This document shows, piece after piece, positions 1 through 8,537 of a DNA stretch of 64,000 nt. The stretch is from Psychrobacillus sp. OK028. GTDB taxonomy: Bacteria > Bacillota > Bacilli > Bacillales_A > Planococcaceae. The DNA lies in contig NZ_FNHY01000006.1 of assembly GCF_900103605.1 (NCBI RefSeq), forward strand, positions 124,001 through 188,000, in the 5' to 3' direction. The translations under genes were made by a program, and so were the position numbers. Below the pieces are notes generated by a model. That model was not told the origin of the DNA. It saw only the letters and a program-made list of their open reading frames with translations, and searched no databases. Numbering within the stretch: position 1 is the first letter of the stretch; each line of letters starts with the position of its first letter.

Positions 1-525
1 CCCAAGCTGATCGGCAAGCTCCCAAGTTTGCGCTTTGTTCAACCACATGAGCGGTGTATCAAGCACAAAGGTAGTATCCATTGAAAGATTTAATGTTACG
101 TTTAAGGACTTCACGAAAATATCTCGGCAATCCGGATAGCCACTAAAATCAGTTTCACACACGCCAGTCACGATATGCTTCGCTCCTACCTGGCTTGCTA
201 AAACACCGGCAAAAGATAGAAACAGCAGATTTCGACCAGGTACAAAAGTTGACGGCAATCGACCATCTTCACCTTCCTCTACTTTTATGTCATCTCGTGT
301 CAATGCATTCGGTGCTAGTTGATTTAAAAGCGACATATCCAGTATGTGATGCTTTACACCGAGCTCCTTAGTTATTTCCTGTGCACATTCGATTTCAATA
401 CTATGTCTTTGACCATAATCAAATGTCACTGCTTCAATCTCTTTAAAACGTTCCTTCGCCCAAAACAGACAGGTTGTGCTATCCTGTCCACCACTAAACA
501 CAATAATTGCTTTTTCCTGCTTCAT
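1..525 (-). CDS. queC: 7-cyano-7-deazaguanine synthase QueC (partial, runs off the left edge)
   Basis: Makes preQ0 from 7-carboxy-7-deazaguanine, ATP and ammonia in the queuosine tRNA-modification pathway; cytosolic. The N-terminal PP-loop SGGQDSTT lies about residues 11-18, followed by [18 protein letters not shown] and the [13 protein letters not shown] signature, all diagnostic of QueC. The ATG at 525 follows AAGGGAG. The C-terminus, with the zinc-binding cysteines expected there, lies outside the window. The gene is downstream of queF on the same strand, separated by about 230 bases that hold alternative hairpins and a dispersed repeat, so co-transcription from the preQ1 riboswitch is likely but not certain. 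Identity is very secure. Confidence 0.95.
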   Translation of the reverse strand, partial: MKQEKAIIVFSGGQDSTTCLFWAKERFKEIEAVTFDYGQRHSIEIECAQEITKELGVKHHILDMSLLNQLAPNALTRDDIKVEEGEDGRLPSTFVPGRNLLFLSFAGVLASQVGAKHIVTGVCETDFSGYPDCRDIFVKSLNVTLNLSMDTTFVLDTPLMWLNKAQTWELADQLG

Positions 526-554
526 CCGTTAAAACTCCCTTATAACGACAAAAC

Positions 555-595
555 AGCACCCTAAGAAGGAGTGCTGTTGTCTTCTTAGTTTTTTT
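555..595. terminator. Overlapping alternative hairpins upstream of queC
   Basis: Two mutually exclusive stems are visible: CAGCAC/GTGCTG (555-576), followed on the minus strand by TTTTG, and CTAAGAAG/CTTCTTAG (561-588), followed on the plus strand by seven T. It could be a bidirectional terminator or an attenuator just before queC. Confidence 0.45.
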
Positions 596-599
596 AAGA

Positions 600-722
600 T
601 TGTCTAGCTCCAGCGCCTAGCCCCTCGAGTCGCTTCAGGCTTTCAGTAAAGGCATGAAGACATCTTTACGTGAAATCCTTCCAGCGCTAGTCGGGGCTTG
701 CATAGGCTCTTCCGCATTTCTT
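600..722. repeat. GC-rich intergenic repeat of Bacillaceae type
   Basis: A block markedly richer in GC than its surroundings begins GTCTAGCTCCAGCGCCTAG and contains the inverted arms AGCCCC (618-623 region) and GGGGCT (about 694-699). From memory, near-identical blocks recur between genes in many Bacillus and Lysinibacillus genomes. Only one copy is seen in this window, so the assignment as a dispersed repeat rests on knowledge rather than on this sequence. Confidence 0.5.
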
Positions 723-754
723 AAGAGGGTAGCTAATTAACCTCTTATTAAATT

Positions 755-1255
755 TTAGCGATTATCAATTTTTTCTGGGTATAGATCATGGTTCATCAAA
801 CGGAAATCCGCCATCTCTACATACTTCGTACCTGGTCTACCATAGTTACACCAGGGATCGATCGAAATTCCCCCACGTGGAGTAAATTTCCCCCAAACCT
901 CAATATATCTTGGGTCTAGCAATTCAATTAGGTCATTCATAATAATGTTTACACAGTCCTCATGGAAATCACCATGATTTCTGAAGCTGAACAAATACAA
1001 TTTTAACGATTTACTTTCTACAATCTTCTTATCCGGAATATACGAAATATACATCGTCGCAAAATCCGGTTGATTTGTAATTGGGCATAAGCTTGTGAAT
1101 TCTGGACAGTTAAATTTAACAAAATAGTCTCGAGTAGAATGTAAGTTATCCACAGACTCCAACACCTCAGGTGCATAATCAAATGAATATTTTGTGCCTT
1201 GATTACCTAATAACGTTAAATCCTTCAAACCTTCATCATGACTTCTTCCAGACAT
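755..1255 (-). CDS. queF: NADPH-dependent 7-cyano-7-deazaguanine reductase QueF
   Basis: Reduces preQ0 to preQ1, the free base inserted into tRNA for queuosine. The protein is 166 residues, the usual single-domain Bacillus length. The catalytic Cys region [13 protein letters not shown], the acidic [20 protein letters not shown] segment and the NHGDFHED nucleotide-binding signature are all present. The start was placed at 1255 (MSGRSHDEG), because AGGAGG precedes it; an in-frame upstream extension has no ribosome site and runs into the riboswitch leader. Transcription comes from a sigma-A-like promoter through a preQ1-I riboswitch, so the cell lowers expression when preQ1 is plentiful. queC follows downstream. 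Confidence 0.96.
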   Translation of the reverse strand: MSGRSHDEGLKDLTLLGNQGTKYSFDYAPEVLESVDNLHSTRDYFVKFNCPEFTSLCPITNQPDFATMYISYIPDKKIVESKSLKLYLFSFRNHGDFHEDCVNIIMNDLIELLDPRYIEVWGKFTPRGGISIDPWCNYGRPGTKYVEMADFRLMNHDLYPEKIDNR

Positions 1256-1341
1256 AATAAAAAACCTCCTATAAAAAATGTTTCCCAACACTTTCAAAAG
1301 AGGCTTCACAAACTAATCTATGCAAACAAAAGGATAAGAAC

Positions 1342-1374
1342 AAAAAAGCCACGTCCAAATAATATGGACATGGC
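1342..1374 (-). terminator. Riboswitch expression-platform terminator
   Basis: On the minus strand GCCATGTCCA and TGGACGTGGC form a 10-bp stem with one G-U pair and a 7-base loop, followed by TTTTTTG. It sits directly between the preQ1 aptamer and queF, as expected for a transcriptional-termination riboswitch. Confidence 0.88.
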
Positions 1375-1387
1375 GAATAGTCATGTA

Positions 1388-1428
1388 TCCATAGTTTTTT
1401 ATAGAGGGTATAAGCTATGAACCTCTCC
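1388..1428 (-). promoter_or_regulatory. preQ1 class I riboswitch aptamer
   Basis: The minus strand reads GAGAGGTTC, a short loop, then CCCTCTATAAAAAACTA. This is the H-type pseudoknot signature of preQ1-I aptamers: the stem AGAGG/CCTCT and the A-rich tail that docks in the minor groove. It lies in the queF leader and is followed by an intrinsic terminator, so ligand binding should stop transcription of queF. Confidence 0.93.
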
Positions 1429-1451
1429 CGGTCAAGTACGGGTACTCAACC

Positions 1452-1480
1452 ATAATATAGAATATTGGCCAAAACGTCAA
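1452..1480 (-). promoter_or_regulatory. sigma-A-like promoter of queF
   Basis: The minus strand shows TTGACG (1480-1475), a 17-base spacer, and TATTAT (1457-1452). The start would fall just upstream of the preQ1 aptamer. Confidence 0.75.
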
Positions 1481-1613
1481 ATAGGCATTCTAGTCAAACG
1501 AACTTCCAAATCTCCTATTATGAGATTCCAAAACTTTTTTATAATATCATGCATAAATTTGAACTAGATTGACTATATTGTTAATAGAATACGAGATTAA
1601 AGGAGGAACAGCA

Positions 1614-1700
1614 ATGAAAAATCCATTAAGCTTACCTGAACAATTACCAGAAACAACAGAAGAGTTATTGAAGCTAATACTACAAACTATCTTAGCCTAG
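1614..1700 (+). CDS. 28-residue small peptide, unknown
   Basis: A short reading frame begins MKNPLSLPEQLPETTEE and ends in an aliphatic amphipathic stretch (ELLKLILQTILA). It is preceded by AAAGGAGGA at ideal spacing and followed, 36 bases on, by a strong terminator, so it looks like an independent transcription unit. I do not recognise the family. It is too acidic and too weakly hydrophobic to be a typical membrane toxin; a regulatory or signalling peptide is possible but unsupported. It lies in the gap between the queuosine genes and the restriction island. Confidence 0.5.
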   Translation: MKNPLSLPEQLPETTEELLKLILQTILA

Positions 1701-1735
1701 GAGAGATTTAGATTATTAAAGAGATTCAGAAACAT

Positions 1736-1779
1736 AGAAAAGTAGATACCTCTACTTATGTAGAGATATCTACTTTTTG
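1736..1779. terminator. Strong bidirectional terminator
   Basis: AGTAGATA and CTCTAC pair with GTAGAG and TATCTACT around a TTAT loop (1741-1773), with A-rich and T-rich flanks (TTTTTGTT). It can serve the small peptide gene on plus and the restriction island, converging from the right, on minus. Confidence 0.85.
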
Positions 1780-1826
1780 TTATTTCTTAAGCAACAGCGA
1801 AATATTTGATTCATTTTTCTTTTGGT

Positions 1827-2981
1827 CTACATTATAGCTTTATCGCTTGATTTTACAATTTCACTAAATTCAAGTTCCTTTTTACTCTCATTAAAAACAT
1901 ATTTAATGAGCTTCAAATTAGCCCAATATTTAGTAACAGCAGGACGCCTACCTATAACAAAGTTCCGTTTACCAACATCCTCCTTTAACTTTAAGACACT
2001 TTCCGGAAAATCTTGTGCAACTACATATGCCTCTATCATGGAATAATCACCAAAACTGTATTCTTGATTGACCCAATCAACATATTTCATAATTTGATTA
2101 ATCACTTCTAAATCTGCTACATCTTTTTTTATCTCAATTGCTAAATACTTTGAAACCGTTGAATAAGGAGAAATAAATCTGTAACCAAAGACATCCATTT
2201 TGTCCATGTACTCAACTGGTTTAAAAGGAGAGGCCACTACTTGATGAGATATATAATCCCATCTACCAAAAATTCCAGTTGGTGTGTTTTTAATATAATC
2301 CACTATTCCTGCCTCAATAGCCATTTCATGTTTAATTTTGGTTCCTACAGAAGCCAAATTTAAAATATTAAAGGAATTCATCTTATAGTCTTCATTTATC
2401 AACCTTTCTGACCGTTTATGTAATTTTTTTGATGATGCAAAGATATTATGTGGATTATCTAAATCTTCCTCATTCGTTTTAAGGATAATATCAAATAAGG
2501 CTTTATTTTCAATATCATCAATTTTGATGAATGATAATTTCCAAAGCACTCTTATCATTTTGAAAGCACTTGGATTCGAAGAGAGAACATCATCCATATC
2601 AATTCCGTTTTTAAAAAAATTAGGGGAACTTTTAAAAGTACAAATAAAACGATTCCCCAGATTAAATGACGACTTATTTAATACCATTTTATTTTTTAGT
2701 TTGGAATAGCTTTCAGCAATCGGTATATCTGCACCCGGGAAATTCAAATGCTTACAGTCACCATTAATATTTATAAGTTCTCCAATCCCATAAATCTTTC
2801 TTTTAATAAAAAAGTATACATTGTCTCCTTCGGTCATTGATAAATAATCAGTGAGTGTACCTTCGTGAGAGATTCCCCAAATGTTCTTTAATGGAATATT
2901 TAAATTTGTACTATATACCCCATTGGATATTATTTCGTTTAATGAATCTATACTATTGAGCGTAAAAATATAGCCTGCCAT
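1827..2981 (-). CDS. Probable restriction-associated nuclease (EVE/PUA-like N-terminus, NucS/DUF91-like C-terminus)
   Basis: 384 residues. The first 90 or so (YFFIKRKIYGIGEL region) resemble EVE/PUA-type modified-base readers. The C-terminal third has the PD-(D/E)XK pattern of the DUF91/NucS group: MDKMDVFGYRF, then YLAIEIKKDVADLEVINQ (about 279-296) with E283 and K285/K286, and a following QIMKYVDWV helix. I infer a DNA-cleaving or modification-sensing partner of the Sau3AI-type enzyme. Its start lies 5 bases after the endonuclease stop, so the two are co-translated. ATG at 2981 was chosen; a TTG one codon upstream has slightly better spacing to AAAGGA. No exact family was recognised. Confidence 0.6.
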   Translation of the reverse strand: MAGYIFTLNSIDSLNEIISNGVYSTNLNIPLKNIWGISHEGTLTDYLSMTEGDNVYFFIKRKIYGIGELININGDCKHLNFPGADIPIAESYSKLKNKMVLNKSSFNLGNRFICTFKSSPNFFKNGIDMDDVLSSNPSAFKMIRVLWKLSFIKIDDIENKALFDIILKTNEEDLDNPHNIFASSKKLHKRSERLINEDYKMNSFNILNLASVGTKIKHEMAIEAGIVDYIKNTPTGIFGRWDYISHQVVASPFKPVEYMDKMDVFGYRFISPYSTVSKYLAIEIKKDVADLEVINQIMKYVDWVNQEYSFGDYSMIEAYVVAQDFPESVLKLKEDVGKRNFVIGRRPAVTKYWANLKLIKYVFNESKKELEFSEIVKSSDKAIM

Positions 2982-2986
2982 CAAAT

Positions 2987-4372
2987 TTATTCCTTTCTAT
3001 TTATCACTGATGTAACATATTCCTTATCTAACCAAAATGCTTGTTTGGCAATCATTTGTCCATCAGGTAGGAGGGTCTTATCTTGTCCATCCCTACCTTT
3101 TGGTCGAATATGACATAACCCGTTTGAACCCGACGATGGCAAGTCATTCTTAGCCACGATTATTTTCCCTCTTGGCACCAACTCTATATGTACACCTGAT
3201 AGCAATTGTTGCTGAAGATTCAGATGAAAATCTTTTAATCTACCATCAATTTCATTTATAGGCATATTCCAAAGCTTTATCCCCTTAAAATACAATTCCC
3301 TATTCTTATTTTCTCTTTCAGTTTCTTTAAATTCAAAAATAACAAACAAAAATTTAGTCTGTTCAAAATGGTTTTTTAACCAACTTTCATCCCAATCTTC
3401 ATTTGACCACTCTATAAAATCTATATTTTTAAATGACATGTGTTCTTTTGGTAAACTATTTGGTTCCAATCTTATAGTTTTAAACTGAATATTGGCTTTG
3501 GAAAACTCTTCAATATCATTTAATTTAGTTCCTTTAATACCTAGCAAGGCACTAACAAATTCTGCAACAAAGCTCTTGGACTTATTAATCTTAATTTCTT
3601 TTTCATATGCAATATTAAGAAGAGACTTCCCAATGTAAGGTTGGAATCTGTCTTGCAGAATTTCTTCAAGGGTTTTACTTTTTAGTTCTTCTTTAGTTGA
3701 AATTGAGACTAAATCATCGTTCTTAATTATTTTTCTTGCTACTCCAGTTATGTAACTAGCTTTCAAACTATATGCCCTCTGCATCGCTAAAATAGGACTG
3801 AAGGGTTGTGCTCTCAATGATTCTTTATTTTTACCTTTCGTACATGCTCCTAAATAGACAGTGTCTGCTTCAGAAAGTTCATGAGCTTTCCCTATTTTTA
3901 TTTTGTTAACTATAAACTCCCAGTCTTTCTTAATAATAAGTAAGTCCTCTTCACTATAAGTCAAAAGATGACTTCTAATGACTTGATACTCTGATCTTTG
4001 GATTTCTGGATGCCATTGATAAAACATCAGTAAGATTCTTTGATTTTTCTTCCAAAAGCTTGAGGTTTCAAAAGTAGTCATAACTTCCTTTTGATAGTTT
4101 ATGATGTTTAAGACTAATCTTTCTTTTGCTGAAATTGTTTTATTTTTATTTAATTTAAGTGGAGTTACTTTTAATTCAATTCCTAAATTTGCAAAATCTG
4201 CTTCTGCCTTAGAATTTACTTCATAACCAAAGAAACTTTCTTCAATTATTTGACCAAGTTGTCCCTTCGATTTAGGATTAGAGATTCTACCACTTTGATC
4301 AATCTCACCAAAAGTTCTCCCTTCCGCTTCCTTCGCTTTATATAAAAGTGCTTCTTCAGTTTCATAAATCAT
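2987..4372 (-). CDS. Sau3AI-family type II restriction endonuclease
   Basis: Probably cuts GATC sites. The N-terminal half is a MutH-like domain: GQLGQIIEESFFGYEVN (about 37-53) followed by DFANLGIELKV (59-69), giving E44/E45, D59, E66 and K68. The D-x6-E-x-K spacing equals that of MutH (D70, E77, K79). A second, similar-sized domain fills the remaining 461 residues, as in Sau3AI, where it binds an allosteric DNA copy. The start at 4372 follows AAGAAGGGG; the longer reading frame has no ribosome site. The gene sits 78 bases downstream of the methyltransferase, across a hairpin that contains the methyltransferase stop codon. GATC specificity is inferred from the family. Confidence 0.88.
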   Translation of the reverse strand: MIYETEEALLYKAKEAEGRTFGEIDQSGRISNPKSKGQLGQIIEESFFGYEVNSKAEADFANLGIELKVTPLKLNKNKTISAKERLVLNIINYQKEVMTTFETSSFWKKNQRILLMFYQWHPEIQRSEYQVIRSHLLTYSEEDLLIIKKDWEFIVNKIKIGKAHELSEADTVYLGACTKGKNKESLRAQPFSPILAMQRAYSLKASYITGVARKIIKNDDLVSISTKEELKSKTLEEILQDRFQPYIGKSLLNIAYEKEIKINKSKSFVAEFVSALLGIKGTKLNDIEEFSKANIQFKTIRLEPNSLPKEHMSFKNIDFIEWSNEDWDESWLKNHFEQTKFLFVIFEFKETERENKNRELYFKGIKLWNMPINEIDGRLKDFHLNLQQQLLSGVHIELVPRGKIIVAKNDLPSSGSNGLCHIRPKGRDGQDKTLLPDGQMIAKQAFWLDKEYVTSVINRKE

Positions 4373-4434
4373 AAAAACACCCCTTCTTCTTTCACAGATT
4401 ATTAACATAATTTTACCATATAAATAAGAAAAGA

Positions 4435-4455
4435 GCTGATACATTTAGTATCAGC
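4435..4455 (-). terminator. Hairpin between methyltransferase and endonuclease genes
   Basis: A perfect GCTGATAC/GTATCAGC stem with a 5-base loop includes the methyltransferase TGA stop and is followed on the minus strand by TCTTTTCTTA. It can act as a terminator or attenuator lowering endonuclease expression relative to the methyltransferase. Confidence 0.7.
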
Positions 4456-5710
4456 CCTGTAATGACAACTCCAATTGAACTTCGGTTTGAATATTAGCTT
4501 TCTCTATTTCTTCAATCCTTTTTCCCATAAGCTCTATTAACCCAACAACTAACGCATTACCCATACAAAAATATCTCATACGATCAGACATAGTGTTTGT
4601 CCAATTATCGTCAAACCCATTGAGTCGCTCACATTCTAAAGGTGTTAAAAAACGTTTCCGTCCATTCACCTCCACTATATGAGTGCTTCTATTGGTTGAA
4701 CCTTCACTTGTCAGCATGGTTCTTCCAGGCTTGTCCAAATCATCTGTAGGAGACATCCCTCCTTCAGAGAACTGATATACATGCCCTTCAGCACTTATTC
4801 TTTCAATTTTCTTTGGTCCACGTAGGTAAGCGAACTTTTCTATTTGCGATTCAGACAAATAAAATTTTTCTTCTACTTCCGTTTCCTCAATTAAAATATC
4901 TCTTAAAGTAATTGGTTTACGTTCCACTGGAATCACATGAGTAGTAAAAACTTCCCCGTCTTTCATATATCCAGCAGTGTGGAAACCAAAAGAAAAGCTA
5001 TCCGACAATGAAACTATATCAGTAGGAAGAGTAACTGAAGTTATTCTATCCTGGTATGGTTCATTTTCTACTGGAAAAGGTTTTGCAAAGAACCCTTCAT
5101 TAAAAACAATTTGGTCTTCTGAATGGTTACTTTGTTGTTTATCAAAAGCAATTCCATTTTTATATGCAAAAATAAAAACTCTTCTTCTTCTTTGAGCAAA
5201 CCCGTACTCTGCTGCGTTTATTACGCGCCACTCAACGGTATAATCTAAATCTCTAAACGTAGCCAACATTACAGCAAAGTCTCGTCCACGTTGAGAAGAT
5301 GGTGATTTTAATAAACGATCCACGTTTTCCAATAGAACATATTTTGGCTGTGTATTTTCAATTACTCTCTTGATTTCCCAAAATAAAACACCTTTTTTAC
5401 CTTGTAGACCTTTTTCTCCAGAAAGAGTACGTGCAACAGAATAATCTTGGCATGGAAAACCACCAACTATTAAATTTGGCTCTAAATCTACAAAAGTCTC
5501 GTCTGAAACTGTTGTTATATCTTCGTTTGAATGTATTCCTGAATCAAAGTTATGCACATAACACTCAAAAGCATCTTGTGCTTTTCGAGCAGGCTCCCAC
5601 TGGTTACCCCAAACTACTTCGAATAATTCGGGGTTCGCTTTTTGTAGCCCTAAGCGAAATCCGCCCACACCCGCAAACAATTCAATTACTTTAATTTTAG
5701 AATTTTGCAT
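4451..5710 (-). CDS. DNA (cytosine-5-)methyltransferase of the Sau3AI-type system
   Basis: Transfers a methyl group from S-adenosylmethionine to C5 of cytosine, protecting the host from the adjacent endonuclease. Motif I is LFAGVGGFRLGL (11-22), motif IV GGFPCQDYS with catalytic C87, motif VI LLENVDRLL with ENV at 128-130, motif VIII QRRRRVFI (173-180) and motif X GNALVVGL near the C-terminus; the target-recognition region lies between VIII and IX. 419 residues is normal. The pairing with a Sau3AI-like enzyme suggests methylation of the C in GATC. The ATG at 5710 follows AAAGGGTG. A vsr gene is divergent 132 bases away. Confidence 0.93.
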   Translation of the reverse strand: MQNSKIKVIELFAGVGGFRLGLQKANPELFEVVWGNQWEPARKAQDAFECYVHNFDSGIHSNEDITTVSDETFVDLEPNLIVGGFPCQDYSVARTLSGEKGLQGKKGVLFWEIKRVIENTQPKYVLLENVDRLLKSPSSQRGRDFAVMLATFRDLDYTVEWRVINAAEYGFAQRRRRVFIFAYKNGIAFDKQQSNHSEDQIVFNEGFFAKPFPVENEPYQDRITSVTLPTDIVSLSDSFSFGFHTAGYMKDGEVFTTHVIPVERKPITLRDILIEETEVEEKFYLSESQIEKFAYLRGPKKIERISAEGHVYQFSEGGMSPTDDLDKPGRTMLTSEGSTNRSTHIVEVNGRKRFLTPLECERLNGFDDNWTNTMSDRMRYFCMGNALVVGLIELMGKRIEEIEKANIQTEVQLELSLQG

Positions 5711-5842
5711 ATACGAACACCCTTTCGTAGTTTCAATCTATTATACAACATTTTGAAGAAAAGATCAAGATCTTTTACTCGTTTTTAGAAATTAGTTTTA
5801 AATAACTTAATAGAAGGAATTATTATTAGAGGAGGTGCTATT

Positions 5843-6271
5843 ATGTCGAAAAATGTACCTAAAGCTTCGAGTCAGGCTGTTTTTAAAACAATGAGTGGTA
5901 ATAGAGGAAAAGACACAAAGTTAGAATTAATGGTCCGCCATGCATTATGGAAAGATGGATATCGGTATAGAAAAAACAATAGAAGGTTATTGGGGACACC
6001 AGATATATCTTTTCCAAATTTAAAGATTGTAGTATTTCTGGATTCTTGTTATTGGCATGGTTGTCCTACTCATTTTAAAATGCCGAAAACAAACACTTCT
6101 TTTTGGCATCAAAAAATTAATCGAAATATCGAAAGGGACTATGATATTTCAAGTCACTACTCTGAAGAAGGTTGGACACTTCTGCGTTTCTGGGAACACG
6201 AGGTTAAAAACGATTTAGATAGGGTAGTAAAAACAATTGAATATTTTGTAGATGAAAAGAAAAAGCAGTAA
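5843..6271 (+). CDS. vsr: Very short patch repair endonuclease Vsr
   Basis: Nicks beside T:G mismatches that arise when 5-methylcytosine deaminates, starting short-patch repair. The 142-residue protein has the Vsr core GTPDISFPNLKIVVFLDSC, including catalytic-position D54, then YWHGCP with H72, and the WTLLRFWEHEV segment near 111-121. The usual DGCFWHGC appears here as DSCYWHGC, a mild variation. AGGAGGTGC lies upstream of the ATG at 5843. The gene is divergent from the cytosine methyltransferase, a textbook partnership, because C5 methylation is what creates the mismatches Vsr repairs. Confidence 0.94.
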   Translation: MSKNVPKASSQAVFKTMSGNRGKDTKLELMVRHALWKDGYRYRKNNRRLLGTPDISFPNLKIVVFLDSCYWHGCPTHFKMPKTNTSFWHQKINRNIERDYDISSHYSEEGWTLLRFWEHEVKNDLDRVVKTIEYFVDEKKKQ

Positions 6272-7247
6272 ACATTCCTTTTTTTGTTTTGTAGGTAGAA
6301 TATAAAAGGACATTCATCGAGCTTTCTATATTTAGCAAAGTATTCATTAGTAAAAATCTTATCTAAATGCGTTCTAAATCATGACTTTCTCCCAGAATTA
6401 CACTAGTTATTATTCATAATAAGTCGAGCACTCACTAATTTTAATTAAACATTATTCTATTAAAGTCAATATTTCCTCTATTATAGTCAATCATCGATAA
6501 AAACACTCATAAAAGTCCCCAAACCAAGTGACAGCACCTTGTTCCGAGGATTCAGAGGAACATAAAACAAATAAGTCTTTGTCAAATTTAGTATAGTAAC
6601 AGGTTCTAATATAATTCAAAATCGTTTCAGAATCTGGTACTTTAACTAGTTCCCTGTGTTCAAATCAAAAATAAACAATATAATCGAAGATGGTCATTGA
6701 CTCTACAAAAAAATTCATGAAGAGATACTTGTCGTTTGTTAAATTGTGCAAAGGACGATTCCTCCTCCATGTATGGTTATCGTGTAAAGCATGGCACTTG
6801 TCTAGTTTTTGTAACCTATCATAAAAAAGAAGAAGTAGATTCGAGCGTAACATATGGCGATGAAATTTTAGCCCTATTTATTTCGTCGGTTTACCCGCAG
6901 TACACTAACTTTAGAATCCAATTAGGTCAAACCGAAAATTGCTGCACCCCACTCCCTATGATCCAGGTGAATGTTCTCAAGGAAACTCTTTCACTAATTT
7001 TGAAGATACCTAACCCAGAAAGCATGCGAGTCTTTATTATCCCTATACTTTTTAGTAATTTCCGGATAGTATTTTTGACCTATAAAATTAATTGTTTTGG
7101 TAGGCGAAATAATTATTCCTTCGTGTCACTAAAGATACATATATTTCTTGCGGAGCGAAGGTATTGCATTACTAATTATTCAAATATTCATAATATATTT
7201 ACTATTAAAAATTACTTTGTTATTCTATTAACGATTCTAAGAATAAG
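6272..7247. other. Long intergenic region, mostly without recognisable genes
   Basis: Almost 1 kb between vsr and the carboxypeptidase. It holds one copy of the 47-bp palindromic repeat (6595-6641), preceded by a small GTTCC/GGAAC inverted repeat. An open frame running through 6736-7263 into the carboxypeptidase has no ribosome site or protein-like composition. It looks like decayed sequence. Confidence 0.5.
6595..6641. repeat. 47-bp palindromic repeat, copy 1
   Basis: Imperfect inverted repeat with ends AGTAACAGGTTCTAATA and CAGAATCTGGTACT. By eye it matches the copy at 20316 at 34 of 47 positions with no gaps, including the loop, so the copies are homologous and not just hairpins of similar shape. 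Confidence 0.7.
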
Positions 7248-7263
7248 AAGGAGAGGATACGTA

Positions 7264-8454
7264 TTGAAGAAAAAAATAGTTAGTACCATTGGTATTTTAG
7301 GATTATGTACAAGCTTGGCTCTTCCCGCTTATGCAGTGAGTACTGTAAATCAAGAAACGCATCACCATGAGTACTCTATCTCTGGTTTTATCAGTCACAG
7401 TGAGCTCCAAAAAAGCCTTAAACAGATTGAAAAATCAAGTAATGGTATTGTGCAGTTAGAGGTCGTTGGGCAATCAAATAAAGGTTTGGATATTTACACG
7501 GCAATAGTTGGAACAGGAGACAAGGTTATTCTTATTCAAAGTGAAATTCATGGAAACGAAAAAACTGGGACGGTCGCCCTTTTAAATCTATTAAAAAACC
7601 TTTCTACAAATTCAAAAGAAGCGAAGAAAATACGTGAAGAAGTTACCCTTGTCTTAATGCCAATGATGAATCCAGATGCATCCGAAGGCGATAAACGACG
7701 CAATAGCATGACATGGGATGAAGTGGTGAAAGATTTCCCGCAACTGGCAAGCGCTAAACCTTCTTGGAACTATTTAGACCGGGGAATTAGTCAAAGCTAT
7801 AACTACGGGGAGAACCCAGGTTTCGATGTTAATAGAGATTTTAATCCAAATCTCAACTATGTTCCAACAGCACAAGATTTCCCAGGAGCATCTAATATGC
7901 CTGGATGGTTTATCACACCTGAATCGCAAACTTCTCGTGATGTATACAAAGCATTAAAAGCGGAATATGGAAATGTAGATGTTTTCGTGGATTTACATCA
8001 TCAAGGGATGTACTATGTGGACGGCACTTCGGATGAAGTAACCCTGTCACTATCTGCACAGTTCGTACCAGATCCGAACACTCCTAAAGGAGCAAAATAT
8101 GCCCAATTCGCTGATAACTACAACTATGATTTTTCAAGACAATTGAACGTAGCAGCTTATAACGAACTTCAATCTTATGGAAACTCAAAGTTCACGAATA
8201 TTTCACTCTATTCTCAAGGGCTTGATCTTCCAGGTACAGCACTTGGAAGTTATGCACTGAATGGAAGTGGAACTGTACTTTTTGAGGTGAGAGGACAAAC
8301 ACAAATGATGGGACAGAAGGAAAAAGGACAACTTGTTAAATCAGTTGAACTTGGACTCGAAGCAATTATCAAAGGAGTTGCAGACGAATCAGTCGAAAAA
8401 TTGAATCCGGAAGATTATGAAAAGATTCCACTGACATCTAGTAGACCTTCTTAA
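7264..8454 (+). CDS. Secreted M14-family zinc carboxypeptidase
   Basis: Removes C-terminal residues from peptides outside the cell, probably scavenging or cell-wall-related. A signal peptide spans about residues 1-24 (KKK, a hydrophobic core, then PAYA). Zinc ligands: SEIHGNEKTG gives H96 and E99, and VDLHHQGMYY supplies the third histidine; GDKRRN (143-148) carries the substrate-carboxylate arginine, DVNRDFNP is at 198-205 and the catalytic glutamate is in VLFEVRGQ. The TTG start at 7264 was chosen because AGAAGGAG precedes it and the signal peptide begins there; the in-frame extension upstream is implausible. It is a stand-alone gene with a strong terminator. The substrate is unknown. Confidence 0.9.
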   Translation: MKKKIVSTIGILGLCTSLALPAYAVSTVNQETHHHEYSISGFISHSELQKSLKQIEKSSNGIVQLEVVGQSNKGLDIYTAIVGTGDKVILIQSEIHGNEKTGTVALLNLLKNLSTNSKEAKKIREEVTLVLMPMMNPDASEGDKRRNSMTWDEVVKDFPQLASAKPSWNYLDRGISQSYNYGENPGFDVNRDFNPNLNYVPTAQDFPGASNMPGWFITPESQTSRDVYKALKAEYGNVDVFVDLHHQGMYYVDGTSDEVTLSLSAQFVPDPNTPKGAKYAQFADNYNYDFSRQLNVAAYNELQSYGNSKFTNISLYSQGLDLPGTALGSYALNGSGTVLFEVRGQTQMMGQKEKGQLVKSVELGLEAIIKGVADESVEKLNPEDYEKIPLTSSRPS

Positions 8455-8495
8455 TAATTAATCCTATTTGATGAGATTAGGATTAAGCCAAAAAA

Positions 8496-8537
8496 GATCG
8501 AGCAAGGGTTAATTTCAGAACCCCTGCTCGATTTTTT
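8496..8537 (+). terminator. Terminator of the M14 carboxypeptidase gene
   Basis: ATCGAGCA-GGGTT pairs with AACCC-TGCTCGAT, followed by TTTTTTC. Confidence 0.9.

Noticed and set aside
6736-7263. In-frame N-terminal extension of the M14 carboxypeptidase
   Set aside because: No ribosome site at its start, unlikely composition, and a signal peptide begins exactly at the TTG at 7264.
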